A DNA stretch of 42,210 bases from Methanomicrobiales archaeon. GTDB lineage: Archaea > Halobacteriota > Methanomicrobia > Methanomicrobiales > Methanospirillaceae. Positions 32,080 through 40,191 of this stretch are shown here, one piece after another. The DNA is taken from assembly GCA_013415565.1 (NCBI GenBank), contig JAAEET010000009.1, forward strand, positions 1 through 42,210. The letters run 5' to 3'. A program made the position numbers and the translations under genes. Below the pieces are notes generated by a model, which did no database searches, was not told the origin of the DNA, and saw only the letters and a program-made list of their open reading frames with translations. Within the stretch, counting starts at the first letter, position 1, and every line of letters begins with the position of its first letter.

Positions 32080-32640
32080 ATGACTGATGAAACAACACTG
32101 CAAATTCCGGGAATGCCCGGTGGATTCTTTCCCTGGTGGGTAGTACTCCTCCAGGGAATCATTGCCCTGATACTCGGGATATTCTTCCTCACGTCGCCCT
32201 ACATGACCCTGCTCGTCGTGGTCACCTTCCTTGGTGCCTACTGGTTCGTGAGCGGGATCTTCGCCCTTGTCAGTATCGGTGTCGACAAAACCAATGCCGG
32301 CTTAAAAGCCCTTGTCGGGATTCTCGGTATCATTCTCGGTATCCTGATCCTTGCATACCCGTACTACAGCGCTTTCGTCGTGCCCTTCGTCTTCGTGATC
32401 ATGGTCGGGGTCTGGGCGCTGATCATTGGCGGCATCCACATGTACCAGGCATTCACCGGAGGAGGTTGGGCGATCGGCATCCTTGGTTTCATCTCGGTGA
32501 TATTCGGACTGATCCTGCTCATCCAGCCTTATATCGCGACCCTGGCCCTCCCGTTCGTGCTGGGAATCCTCGGCATCGTGTTCGGCTTCGCCGCGATCAT
32601 CGGTTCGTTCATGATCCGGTCCCGGCAGAAGGCGGCCTGA
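32080..32640 (+). CDS. HdeD-like (DUF308) membrane protein
   Basis: A 186-residue protein with six hydrophobic helices arranged as three similar hairpins. LQGIIALILGIFFLTSPYMTL, GILGIILGILILAYPYYSA and GFISVIFGLILLIQPYIAT are internal repeats. This is the DUF308/HdeD pattern; HdeD is an acid-resistance membrane protein in E. coli, though the mechanism is unknown. The N-terminal 15 residues are cytosolic. Its place among arginine-consuming enzymes would suit an acid-stress role, which is inference. Confidence 0.8.
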   Translation: MTDETTLQIPGMPGGFFPWWVVLLQGIIALILGIFFLTSPYMTLLVVVTFLGAYWFVSGIFALVSIGVDKTNAGLKALVGILGIILGILILAYPYYSAFVVPFVFVIMVGVWALIIGGIHMYQAFTGGGWAIGILGFISVIFGLILLIQPYIATLALPFVLGILGIVFGFAAIIGSFMIRSRQKAA

Positions 32641-32754
32641 TCACCCACCTATTTTTTCCGATACCAGCCCTGGTACGGATCAGAGCTTTTCTTGAGTACT
32701 GGCACGAAATCCATAGAGCAGGTTTCAGCTTGAATCCACCCGGAGAATGATGCG

Positions 32755-33648
32755 ATGGCCATGGACCCGCTGCTGATGGAGATCGGGAACTACGCAATCT
32801 GGTTCTTTGTGGTCACCAGCATTGCGGCCATGGGCCTGAATCTCACGGTGAAGGAGATCCTCGCCCCCTGGAAGAAGAAGTGGCTCCTCTCCATCTCGCT
32901 TCTCGCCAATTTTGTGGTTGTTCCGCTCTTTGCCCTCCTGATCCTCACCATTATACCCCTCGATATCGATCTCGCAGCCGGCCTTATCATCGTTGCCGCA
33001 GCAGCAGGCGCCCCCTCGCTCCCGAAAGCGATGGACATCATCAAGGGAAATGTGGCCTATGCCGTTGGTCTGACCATGGTCCTGATCCTGGTCACCATCT
33101 TCTATATGCCGATCATGCTCCCCTACCTCATCGAAGGGGTATCTGTTGACCAGAGTGGTACCGCCCTCTACCTCATCATCTTCATGCTCATCCCGCTCAT
33201 CACCACCATGGCGCTCCGGGCATGGACCCCGGGGGCAGCACTGAGATTGTACCCGGTTATCGACCGGGTATCTGACCTCTCGATCGTGGTGGTGCTCCTC
33301 ATCTACACCTTCGGCCTCTTCACCAGTGATTTCTCGGTGAAAGCAGGCGCCCTTCTCGGCATCAAGGGGATGCTCGTGGCCATCCTGTTCATCCTCGGAT
33401 CGTTTGGGATCGGCTATGTGCTGGGAGGGCCGGAGCTCCGGAACCGGGAGGTGCTGGCGTTCGGGACCGGGTTCCGGAACGTCTCTGCTGCCCTGGTGGT
33501 GGTCTCGGCCAATTTTGAAGACCCCCAAATCCTGTTCATGGTACTGGTGATTGCCGTCTTCGGGATCATCTTCATGATGATCCTCGGCGGCTTGCTCTAC
33601 CGGAAGAACAAGCGGGAAAGAAAACTCAGCGAGCCTTCAGAAATCTGA
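32755..33648 (+). CDS. BASS-family (bile acid:Na+ symporter-like) transporter
   Basis: A 297-residue permease with about nine to ten helices. AAAAGAPSLPKAM in the first half and GTGFRNVSAALVVVSANF in the second match the paired conserved motifs of the BASS superfamily (compare GxxRNxxLA). The substrate is unknown; these are usually Na+-coupled organic anion carriers. Acr3 arsenite exporters belong to the same superfamily, but I do not see the Acr3-specific Cys context. GGAG precedes the ATG at 32755. Confidence 0.75.
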   Translation: MAMDPLLMEIGNYAIWFFVVTSIAAMGLNLTVKEILAPWKKKWLLSISLLANFVVVPLFALLILTIIPLDIDLAAGLIIVAAAAGAPSLPKAMDIIKGNVAYAVGLTMVLILVTIFYMPIMLPYLIEGVSVDQSGTALYLIIFMLIPLITTMALRAWTPGAALRLYPVIDRVSDLSIVVVLLIYTFGLFTSDFSVKAGALLGIKGMLVAILFILGSFGIGYVLGGPELRNREVLAFGTGFRNVSAALVVVSANFEDPQILFMVLVIAVFGIIFMMILGGLLYRKNKRERKLSEPSEI

Positions 33649-33672
33649 CGATTCGGTTTTTGGAGAAGGGAA

Positions 33673-33719
33673 CCGGGGAACCGACGATCCCCGGTCATAC
33701 GGTTATTTCGGGGAAAAAA
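33673..33719. terminator. Bidirectional terminator between BASS and META genes
   Basis: A perfect 7-bp inverted repeat, CCGGGGA / TCCCCGG (33673-33694, 8-nt loop), and an A6 run at 33714-33719 (T6 for the minus strand) lie between two convergent genes. They could end both transcripts. Confidence 0.45.
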
Positions 33720-33733
33720 GGGGATGCGAAAGC

Positions 33734-34594
33734 TCAGCTGCCGGAATACTCAAGGATCGGCATCCCTGCTGCATCGTACAGGGTAAGCTGTGCTCCTGAA
33801 ATCCCGTATTTTGCGGCCGACGGAAGCAGGCCGAGGTAGGCCGCCTCCTGGTCCATTACCCCGGGCTCACCACAGAACATCAGGGTTGTTCCGAGGGGGC
33901 TGATTGAGATACCGTTCTCTCCCTGGAGCGAATAGTTCCCGAAGAAGGAATTGCACCCGGCAGAACCGGTGAGGTTTCCTCCCGTAAAGAGGGCGGTCAC
34001 CGTGGTTCCGGGTAAAACGGCGGTCATTGTGCCGTCTGCTGCCTTGTACCTGCCGAGAGACCAGGGTGTCCCCTCAAACGACAGGGGCGTGGGTTCGGGG
34101 ATACCCTCCCGGTACGTGAGCAGGGTCTTTCCGGTTGAATCGTAGATCATCAGCAGACCACCGTCGATGGCAAATGTCGCTGCACCCTCCAGGTTCGAGA
34201 GGTAGAGGGTCTCCTGGTTCATGATCCCTGCCGGTTCCGCACAGGTCATCCGGGTCGTTGCGGGTGTTCCAATGGAAAGCGTGTTCGTGCGGGACTGGTA
34301 GGATGCGAAGTAGTTGTTGCACCCTGCAGAGCCGCTCACCCGGCCGTCCTCGCCAAAGGTCGCGGTGATCAGCGTTCCAGGAAGCACATTCCAGGTACCC
34401 GTACCCGAGAGGCCGGAGATGAGGGTCCAGCTCGTCCCGGTGAGCTGTGTACGCTCGGGGGGGACAGCTGTCGGGGGTGGCGTTGTCAGGAGCGTAGCAG
34501 GCGGCTGGCCTGGCAGCTCCGGCATCGTGCAGCCGGCGAGGAGCATGACAAGGACCATCACTCCGGTAAGTGTGGACATGACCACGGGTTTCAT
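33734..34594 (-). CDS. Double META/HslJ-domain lipoprotein
   Basis: A 286-residue exported lipoprotein. Signal peptide with lipobox LLAGC (Cys22), a Pro/Thr linker, then two META domains in tandem (about 50-165 and 170-284). Each copy shows a GTxWxL start, SGSAGCNNYFASY or TGSAGCNSFFGNY in the middle, a paired Cys near TRMTCAEP or TLMFCGEP, and a YLxxLxxAAxYxI end. The pairs of Cys could form a disulfide outside the cell. It is a relative of the single-domain protein at 27501-27941. A TATA box lies 21-28 nt upstream. Confidence 0.83.
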   Translation of the reverse strand: MKPVVMSTLTGVMVLVMLLAGCTMPELPGQPPATLLTTPPPTAVPPERTQLTGTSWTLISGLSGTGTWNVLPGTLITATFGEDGRVSGSAGCNNYFASYQSRTNTLSIGTPATTRMTCAEPAGIMNQETLYLSNLEGAATFAIDGGLLMIYDSTGKTLLTYREGIPEPTPLSFEGTPWSLGRYKAADGTMTAVLPGTTVTALFTGGNLTGSAGCNSFFGNYSLQGENGISISPLGTTLMFCGEPGVMDQEAAYLGLLPSAAKYGISGAQLTLYDAAGMPILEYSGS

Positions 34595-34614
34595 ATGCTG
34601 ATAATTGCAGGTGG

Positions 34615-34622
34615 ACTATATG
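34615..34622 (-). promoter_or_regulatory. TATA box of the double META gene
   Basis: On the minus strand this reads CATATAGT, 21-28 nt before the ATG at 34594. The match to consensus is moderate. Confidence 0.35.
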
Positions 34623-34653
34623 AGCATTCTCCCGGACCTGCTGAATCTTTTTT

Positions 34654-34665
34654 AACCCGCGGGTT
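34654..34665. promoter_or_regulatory. 12-bp perfect palindrome upstream of arcC
   Basis: AACCCGCGGGTT is a perfect palindrome directly after a TATA-like T run (34648-34655) on the plus strand, in the 234-nt divergent gap before arcC. The arrangement fits a repressor site over the arcCA promoter, which would give a leader of about 150 nt. No factor is known. Confidence 0.35.
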
Positions 34666-34828
34666 GATGCAGATACGTGGAAGCCCCGGCACAGATAAGG
34701 TATTTCCGCTGCTCCCTGGAACAGATCTCTTCATCACAGGTCCTTCACACGATTTACGGCGTACACCCTTCACGGCCGTCATGGCGGCCACGCTTGCGGA
34801 CTGACACCATGACAGGGGAAGACTATCC

Positions 34829-35749
34829 ATGAGAATCGTTGTTGCGCTGGGAGGAAACGCCCTCCTGAGACGGGGAGAGCCGATGACTGCCGATAGACAG
34901 CGGGAGAATGTGCAGGAAGCAGCCCGCGCACTGGCACCCCTGGCAATGGATCATGAACTCGTGCTCTCGCACGGGAACGGCCCGCAGGTGGGCCTGCTCG
35001 CCCTCCAGGCTGCCTGCTACACGGCGGTCGAACCCTATCCCCTGGACGTGCTCGATGCCCAGACCGAGGGGATGATCGGGTACCTGATCGAGCAGGAACT
35101 GGGAAACCTTCTTCCCTTCAATGTCCCGTTCGCGACGCTCCTGACCATGATTGAGGTTTATCCTGGCGATCCTGCGTTTGCGAACCCCACCAAGTTCGTC
35201 GGCCCGCTCTACACGAAGAGCGACGCCGATCGGATCGCCCGGGAGAAGGGATGGGCCTTCCGGCAGGACGGTGATTCCTGGAGAAGAGTCGTTCCCTCTC
35301 CCCGCCCGAAACGGATCTTCGAGATACGGCCGATACGCTGGCTCCTCGAGCAGGGTGTCGTCGTCATCTGTGCCGGGGGAGGGGGCATCCCGGTGATGTA
35401 TCTTCCCGACCGGGACCGGACGCTCGCCGGCGTGGAAGCAGTTATTGACAAAGATTTTGCCAGTGCCCTCCTGGCCAGGGATATCGGCGCAGATCTCTTC
35501 GTTATGGCCACCGATGTCCAGGGGGTCTACCTCGACTGGGAAACGCCGGATGCCCGGCTTATCCGGGAAACGACGCCCGGGGAACTGAAGACCTACTCCT
35601 TCCCGGCCGGTTCCATGGGACCGAAGGTGGAGGCTGCCTGCCAGTTCGTGGAGGAAACCGGAAAACGGGCAGCAATCGGAGCACTGGGTGAAATCCAGGC
35701 CATCGTTGACGGTGATGCAGGAACCCAGGTGCAACCGGCAGGAGTGTGA
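34829..35749 (+). CDS. arcC: Carbamate kinase
   Basis: A 306-residue amino acid kinase family enzyme. [15 protein letters not shown] at the N-terminus, [14 protein letters not shown], and [12 protein letters not shown] are standard carbamate kinase motifs; the [11 protein letters not shown] segment near residue 207 holds the nucleotide-site Lys and Asp. It makes ATP from carbamoyl phosphate and ADP, the energy-yielding step of the arginine deiminase route. It is followed after four bases by arcA, so the two form one operon. Ornithine carbamoyltransferase, which would supply carbamoyl phosphate, is not in the window. Confidence 0.94.
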   Translation: MRIVVALGGNALLRRGEPMTADRQRENVQEAARALAPLAMDHELVLSHGNGPQVGLLALQAACYTAVEPYPLDVLDAQTEGMIGYLIEQELGNLLPFNVPFATLLTMIEVYPGDPAFANPTKFVGPLYTKSDADRIAREKGWAFRQDGDSWRRVVPSPRPKRIFEIRPIRWLLEQGVVVICAGGGGIPVMYLPDRDRTLAGVEAVIDKDFASALLARDIGADLFVMATDVQGVYLDWETPDARLIRETTPGELKTYSFPAGSMGPKVEAACQFVEETGKRAAIGALGEIQAIVDGDAGTQVQPAGV

Positions 35750-35753
35750 AGGA

Positions 35754-37016
35754 ATGACTGAATTCGGAGTATTTTCGGAAGTGGGCAGGCTGCGGAAGGT
35801 GATGGTGCACCGCCCTGATCTTTCCCTGCGACGGCTTACCCCGGGCAACCACCATGACTTCCTGTTTGACGATGTCCTGTGGGTTGACCGGGCGATGGAA
35901 GAGCATGACGCTTTTGTCCGGCTCATGAAGGACGAAGGGGTGAAGGGGTATTACCTGCATGATCTGCTGGCCGAGACTCTGGCAGCGGATGACGAGAACC
36001 GGCGGCTGGTGCTGGAGCAGGTGGTTACCGAGTTGACCGTCGGTATTTCTGTCGTGGATGCGGTACGGCTCTGCCTCATGGAGATGGAGCCGGATCTCCT
36101 CGCCAAACACCTCATCGGAGGACTGACGATCGGCGAACTCGAATGCCTGTACATGGAGGGTATCTCCCGGTTCTCCCTCACCGCCGCGGCAGCAGGCCCG
36201 GATGCATTCATCCTCCCGCCGCTCCCGAATACCCTCTTCACCCGCGACTCCTCCTGCTGGATATTCAACGGGGTCACCCTCAATCCCATGTTCTGGCCGG
36301 TCCGCCGGCTCGAGGTGATGAATGTGGCCGCCGTTTACCAGGGCCACCCGATGTTCCGGGATGCTTCCTTTGAGTACTGGTACCCGCCGCTCGGTGACGG
36401 GGGGATACCTGAGCTCCAGGATTTCGGCAGATCTTCCCTCGAGGGCGGTGATGTCATGCCGATCGGGAACGGGACGGTGCTCATCGGCATGAGCGAACGG
36501 ACCCAGGCACGGATGATCGAGGTTGTGGCACGGGCACTCTTTGCGAAGAATGCCGCAGAGCGGATCATCGTTGCCCGGATGGGCCGTGACCGGGCGCACA
36601 TGCACCTTGATACCGTCTTTACCATGCTTGATGCGGATACCGTCACCATGTTTCCGGATGTCGTGAATGAGATGCAGGCCTACAGCATCACGCCCGGGGA
36701 TGAGCGGTCACTGTTCACCGTGACGAAAGAAGAGGGTTTCCTTTCTGCGGTCGCCGATGCCCTGGACGTCGATCGGCTGGAGGTGATCCCCACCGGTGGG
36801 GACAAGTACCAGGCTTCACGGGAGCAGTGGGACGACGGGAACAATGTGGTCGCGCTGCGGCCGGGAGTAGTCATTGCCTACAACCGGAACACCTGCACCA
36901 ACCGCAACTTCAGGGACGCCGGCATCGAGGTGCTTGAGATCGAGGGATCGGAGCTCGGGCGGGGACGCGGCGGAGGGCACTGTATGACCTGCCCCCTGCT
37001 CCGCGATCCGGTGTAG
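35754..37016 (+). CDS. arcA: Arginine deiminase
   Basis: A 420-residue enzyme hydrolysing arginine to citrulline and ammonia. All catalytic motifs are seen: FTRDSSCW (about 162-169), [11 protein letters not shown] with Glu/Asp (about 225-235), the His/Asp of AHMHLDTVF, and the nucleophilic Cys410 in GGGHCMTCP near the C-terminus. Ammonia release raises pH. The ATG at 35754 has AGGAG upstream; the frame is also open 22 codons earlier inside arcC, which is ignored. It forms an operon with arcC. Confidence 0.95.
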   Translation: MTEFGVFSEVGRLRKVMVHRPDLSLRRLTPGNHHDFLFDDVLWVDRAMEEHDAFVRLMKDEGVKGYYLHDLLAETLAADDENRRLVLEQVVTELTVGISVVDAVRLCLMEMEPDLLAKHLIGGLTIGELECLYMEGISRFSLTAAAAGPDAFILPPLPNTLFTRDSSCWIFNGVTLNPMFWPVRRLEVMNVAAVYQGHPMFRDASFEYWYPPLGDGGIPELQDFGRSSLEGGDVMPIGNGTVLIGMSERTQARMIEVVARALFAKNAAERIIVARMGRDRAHMHLDTVFTMLDADTVTMFPDVVNEMQAYSITPGDERSLFTVTKEEGFLSAVADALDVDRLEVIPTGGDKYQASREQWDDGNNVVALRPGVVIAYNRNTCTNRNFRDAGIEVLEIEGSELGRGRGGGHCMTCPLLRDPV

Positions 37017-37019
37017 GGG

Positions 37020-37142
37020 ATGTGGAATGATCCAGGAGAAGTCTCGACCACCAATCGGTCCCTCGATCTCCGGTATCCACAGGTCACCGATGAACAGCGG
37101 GCGGCCCTGGGAGATGCCCGGAAGGACCTTGAGCGGGAATGA
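37020..37142 (+). pseudogene. Remnant of a PPK2-like polyphosphate kinase C-terminus
   Basis: A 40-codon open frame three bases after the arcA stop and in the same frame. Its last 28 residues, SLDLRYPQVTDEQRAALGD followed by ARKDLERE, closely match the end of PPK2 polyphosphate kinases as I remember it (SLxLKYPxVxxEQRxALxxAR). The first dozen residues show nothing of PPK2 and the rest of that roughly 250-300 residue enzyme is missing. It is therefore best read as the scar of a deletion or recombination that removed ppk2 and left its tail. Whether it is still translated as a small peptide is unknown. Confidence 0.5.
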
Positions 37143-37179
37143 AGCGGGGATCTGCCCGGTTCCTTTTTAACACCCCGCT
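37143..37179 (+). promoter_or_regulatory. Promoter with inverted repeat flanking the TATA box
   Basis: TTTTTAA (37164-37170) lies 25-31 nt before the ATG at 37195. It is flanked by a perfect 7-bp inverted repeat, AGCGGGG (37143-37149) and CCCCGCT (37173-37179). A regulator bound to both arms would cover the TATA box. Confidence 0.35.
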
Positions 37180-37194
37180 CTAATCAGGTAGCAT

Positions 37195-37731
37195 ATGGAG
37201 CTCCGCACCATCCTCTCCATCCTGTCCCGCCAGTTCGTGGTCGTACTCCTGTTTGTATTCATTTTCTGTTTCAGCGTTCCTCTCCTTATCGGGCTCGCTC
37301 TGAAGATTTCCAGTGGACTGATTCTTTCTCTCATATTTTCCACATTCCTCCTTCAGGCCACTGCCTCCCCGGCAGGAGTCGCTCTCGGCATTCCTCCGGC
37401 AGTCATCCTGGCGGTGATGACGTCATTCGCGGTCGGTATGACGTTGGCCATCCAGGAGATCTGTATCACCTTCTCGCAGACCTCGGAGGGGGTGAAGCAA
37501 TGGCTGGATAAGGTCGAAGCGAAGATGAGGAAGTACACCATTATCCACCGGTATGGAGCTGTCTCCTGCACCTTTATCTCCTGGATCCCGGGACTCGGCC
37601 TGTACAGCACCCCGGTCATCGCATTCCTGCTCCGGTGGAAGCGGATCCCTTCAGCGTTCTTCACGGTCTTTGGTTTTTTTCTGGTCTCCCTTGGATTCCT
37701 GCTCCTGACGCTCGGGATTATCGTGCTGTGA
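37195..37731 (+). CDS. Integral membrane protein, possibly small multidrug export family (COG2426-like)
   Basis: A 178-residue protein with four to five hydrophobic segments. There is a central soluble loop (about 95-120) with SEGVKQWLDKVEAKMRKY, and then YGAVSCTFISWIPGLGLYSTPVIAFLL, where the Pro-Gly-containing re-entrant-like segment recalls DedA-fold and COG2426 proteins. The assignment is tentative. It is in the same direction as arcCA but has its own TATA box. A T6 run (37744-37749) follows the stop. Confidence 0.55.
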   Translation: MELRTILSILSRQFVVVLLFVFIFCFSVPLLIGLALKISSGLILSLIFSTFLLQATASPAGVALGIPPAVILAVMTSFAVGMTLAIQEICITFSQTSEGVKQWLDKVEAKMRKYTIIHRYGAVSCTFISWIPGLGLYSTPVIAFLLRWKRIPSAFFTVFGFFLVSLGFLLLTLGIIVL

Positions 37732-37743
37732 AAACCATCGTCC

Positions 37744-37749
37744 TTTTTT
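37744..37749 (+). terminator. Poly-T terminator
   Basis: A T6 run lies 12 nt after the stop of the preceding membrane protein gene, without a hairpin. It is typical of archaeal termination and lies just before an independent promoter. Confidence 0.35.
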
Positions 37750-37780
37750 ACTCCACGTTTGCCGCCTTAAAAAGTGTGGG

Positions 37781-37790
37781 AAATATATAC
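37781..37790 (+). promoter_or_regulatory. TATA box of the second YjdF-like gene
   Basis: AAATATATAC lies 24-33 nt before the ATG at 37814. It is a strong archaeal TATA element at leaderless spacing. Confidence 0.5.
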
Positions 37791-37813
37791 TTACACGGTC
37801 GAACGGGTATGGT

Positions 37814-38446
37814 ATGAGTATGCGCTCTCCGGGCATGTACCTTGCCTATTTCACCCAGGCTGCAATTGCCTTCAATGTTCTTCTTGCAGTGCTCTTCGTG
37901 CCTGAAGACATCATCATCGGGACCGTCCTTTTTCTGATCGCCCTGGCTATCTACATCTTCTCCTGGAAGACGAAGATCATATTTCCCTGGTTTGTTTATT
38001 TCCTGACGTCTCTTGCCGTCCTGATTCATACCTCGGGCTACATCCAGGGGCGGTACCTCACCTATGTAAACTGGGATGTGCTTGCCCATACGGTATCGGG
38101 AACTATCGTAGCCCTGATCGGCTTCCTGGTCATTTTATTCTGGGACAGGATCAAGAACTTTAACCTTGATGCCGCATTCATTGGAATTTTCATCGTCTTC
38201 TTCGGGTGTGTCTTTGAATATTTCTGGGAGATCTGGGAGTTTTGCGTGGACACGTTCTTTGGAGGATCTGCTGCCGGACTGATGCAGGCGAACAACGCTG
38301 ACACCATGTCCGATATGATCTTTGTCCTCATCGCCTCGCTCATTGTGGGAATCGGATGCTACTTCTACCTGAAGCGCTACGGAAAAGAGAAAATCTTCCG
38401 TGAAATGGTCAAGGACAGCGCATACGCGAAAAAATTCAGGGTATAA
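37814..38446 (+). CDS. YjdF/DUF2238-like integral membrane protein (copy 2)
   Basis: A 210-residue membrane protein, paralog of the one at 31354-31983. The same polar pattern is present: WDVLAHTVSG (Asp/His), FEYFWEIWEFCVDTFFGG (Glu, Glu, Asp) and ADTMSDMIFVLI. There are about six hydrophobic helices and a basic cytosolic tail. The two copies differ clearly in sequence, so the duplication is old or the copies were acquired separately. Function is unknown. A T6 run at 38462-38467 follows. Confidence 0.72.
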   Translation: MSMRSPGMYLAYFTQAAIAFNVLLAVLFVPEDIIIGTVLFLIALAIYIFSWKTKIIFPWFVYFLTSLAVLIHTSGYIQGRYLTYVNWDVLAHTVSGTIVALIGFLVILFWDRIKNFNLDAAFIGIFIVFFGCVFEYFWEIWEFCVDTFFGGSAAGLMQANNADTMSDMIFVLIASLIVGIGCYFYLKRYGKEKIFREMVKDSAYAKKFRV

Positions 38447-38660
38447 GATCCCCGTTCCTCATTTTTTCCGCGTATCATCACGATTACCAGCATACCAGCA
38501 TGCAGAGGTCATTCTACCAAAAAGATATCAGTTTGACCGTGCCCGAGAATTCGTGACCAAAACCGATCCTTTGGACGTGTGGATACCTACCTTCGTGACC
38601 TTTTCACGAGCGCTCAGGGTGTCCGAATCGGGTATGCAAAGCCGGTCCGACCAGGTTCAC

Positions 38661-38681
38661 CCGGGATTCCGGCAATCCCGG
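38661..38681 (-). terminator. Hairpin downstream of the DHA2 efflux gene
   Basis: CCGGGATT and AATCCCGG form a perfect 8-bp inverted repeat with a 5-nt loop, 28 nt beyond the stop of the minus-strand efflux gene. The plus strand has a T-rich tract on the right side. It probably ends or protects one of the convergent transcripts. The remainder of the 262-nt gap (38447-38708) shows no gene. Confidence 0.4.
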
Positions 38682-38708
38682 ATGATTTCTTTTTCGTGCC
38701 TCTCTGCT

Positions 38709-40169
38709 TCAGGTAATCTTCCCGGTCTTCCGGATGAAGAGGGCGGTGATGAACATACCGATGACCACCAGGATCATCGCCCAGAAGGCCCACTCCATTC
38801 CCTGGTTGATTGCGGCATCAGCAATCCCGGTCACCCATTGTGCCTGATCGGGAGGAATGCCGGTCGGCGTTCCGGAAACTCCGGATACCAGACCCAGTAT
38901 GAACCCAATCGCCAGGACGATACCAATAACGGCCGTTCCAAGGGAGCTTCCCAGCTGGCGGGTGGTATTATAGATGCCCGATGCGTCGGTCTGCCGATCG
39001 CTTCCGATGGCCCCCAGGGTGATGTTGGTGATCTGGGACAACACAATCCCCATCCCGATCCCGAAGATCACCGTCCCGGGCATGATATCAGCTCCGGTGG
39101 TGGTGAGCGAGAAGACGTCCCGGAGTGCCGCAAGCCCGGCACCGGTCAGGGCGATTCCGGAGAGGAGGACGTATTTTGGTTCAAACCATGTTGAAAATTT
39201 TGCTCCGAAGATAGAGAAAAAAAAGACGGCAAACGACATGGGCAGGAGAATGACCCCCGTATCATATGCGCTTATGCCGGTCACGGTCTGGAAAAAGAGC
39301 GGGAAGATGAAGAGGAACCCGGCGATGACCACGTTCAGCCCGGTCGCCACCACGTTCCCGGCAAGGAAGCTCCGCTCCGGGATGATGGTCACGTCCACCA
39401 GGACGTCTCTTCCGGCTGTAATTCTCCGTTTCTCCCAGATATAGAACCCGGCAAGCAGGAAGAGCCCTCCGAGCAGGAGGAGGGGGACTGTGCCCCAGTT
39501 TTCCGGTTCTTTTATCCCGAGAATGCCGAAGACCAGAACGCCGAGCCCGATGACAGAGAGGAGGGAGCCGCCGATGTCGAAGCCCTTCCACGATGTGGTC
39601 GGAGGTGTTTTGATAATCTGCCGGTGCAGGGCGAAGATGGCGAACACGACGATCAGTTCAATCAGGAATGCCAGCCGCCAGGTGTAGAAGGTTGTCAGGT
39701 ATCCCCCGATGATGGGGCCAAAGGCGCTGGCAGCAGCGGCAATCCCGCCCCAGATCCCAAAGGCAATCGCCCGGTCCCGTCCCTCGTAGGCTTCGGTGAT
39801 GAAGGTGGCGGTGGCCGGCAACATCAGTGCTGCCCCGATCCCTTCGAAAATGGACCAGCCCAGGAGGAGCATCGCGGCATCCAGGCTTATCGAGGCGATG
39901 AAGGTCCCGACCCCGTAGACCGCGAGACCGATCAGAAATGCCTTTTTCCTGCCGAGAACATCCTGGAGCTTGGCACCGATCAGCATGAACGAAGCCATCA
40001 CAAGAGTGTAGATGGCAATGATCGAATGGATCGTAGAGACGGTGGTGTTCAGATCCTCGACCAGGGCATTGATCGAGACGTTCATCATGGTGGTGTCGAT
40101 GACCAGGATGAAGATAGCCATACTGACGATGAGGAGGACCCCCCAGTAGAATGGCCGGCGCTGATCCAT
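38709..40169 (-). CDS. DHA2-family MFS drug efflux transporter
   Basis: A 486-residue permease with about 14 hydrophobic helices, the DHA2 (EmrB/QacA) pattern. Motif D1-like VIDTTMMNVSINAL lies in helix 1, LQDVLGRKKAFLIGL is the loop 2-3 motif A, and GPIIGGYLTTFYTWRLAFLI is the antiporter motif C region. These pumps export hydrophobic toxic compounds against protons. The MDQRRPFYWG start is supported by a near-palindromic site 23-38 nt upstream at the promoter. Confidence 0.88.
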   Translation of the reverse strand: MDQRRPFYWGVLLIVSMAIFILVIDTTMMNVSINALVEDLNTTVSTIHSIIAIYTLVMASFMLIGAKLQDVLGRKKAFLIGLAVYGVGTFIASISLDAAMLLLGWSIFEGIGAALMLPATATFITEAYEGRDRAIAFGIWGGIAAAASAFGPIIGGYLTTFYTWRLAFLIELIVVFAIFALHRQIIKTPPTTSWKGFDIGGSLLSVIGLGVLVFGILGIKEPENWGTVPLLLLGGLFLLAGFYIWEKRRITAGRDVLVDVTIIPERSFLAGNVVATGLNVVIAGFLFIFPLFFQTVTGISAYDTGVILLPMSFAVFFFSIFGAKFSTWFEPKYVLLSGIALTGAGLAALRDVFSLTTTGADIMPGTVIFGIGMGIVLSQITNITLGAIGSDRQTDASGIYNTTRQLGSSLGTAVIGIVLAIGFILGLVSGVSGTPTGIPPDQAQWVTGIADAAINQGMEWAFWAMILVVIGMFITALFIRKTGKIT

Positions 40170-40191
40170 GCATCAGGATAACCATGACCTT

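Noticed and set aside
32755-33648. Calling the BASS-family gene an Acr3 arsenite exporter
   Set aside because: It is near arsR/arsC and in the same superfamily, but it has its own start context, lies two genes away and I could not see the Acr3 cysteine motif. Left as BASS family.
34595-34804. 69-codon plus-strand frame in the gap before arcC
   Set aside because: It starts beside the META start codon, spans the TATA-like tract and palindrome, and reads as random; better explained as a regulatory gap.
38447-38708. Several short inverted repeats (CGTGA/TCACG, CCAAA/TTTGG) considered as a mobile-element end
   Set aside because: They are short, not flanked by direct repeats and no transposase is present; only the 8-bp hairpin near 38661 is kept, as a terminator.
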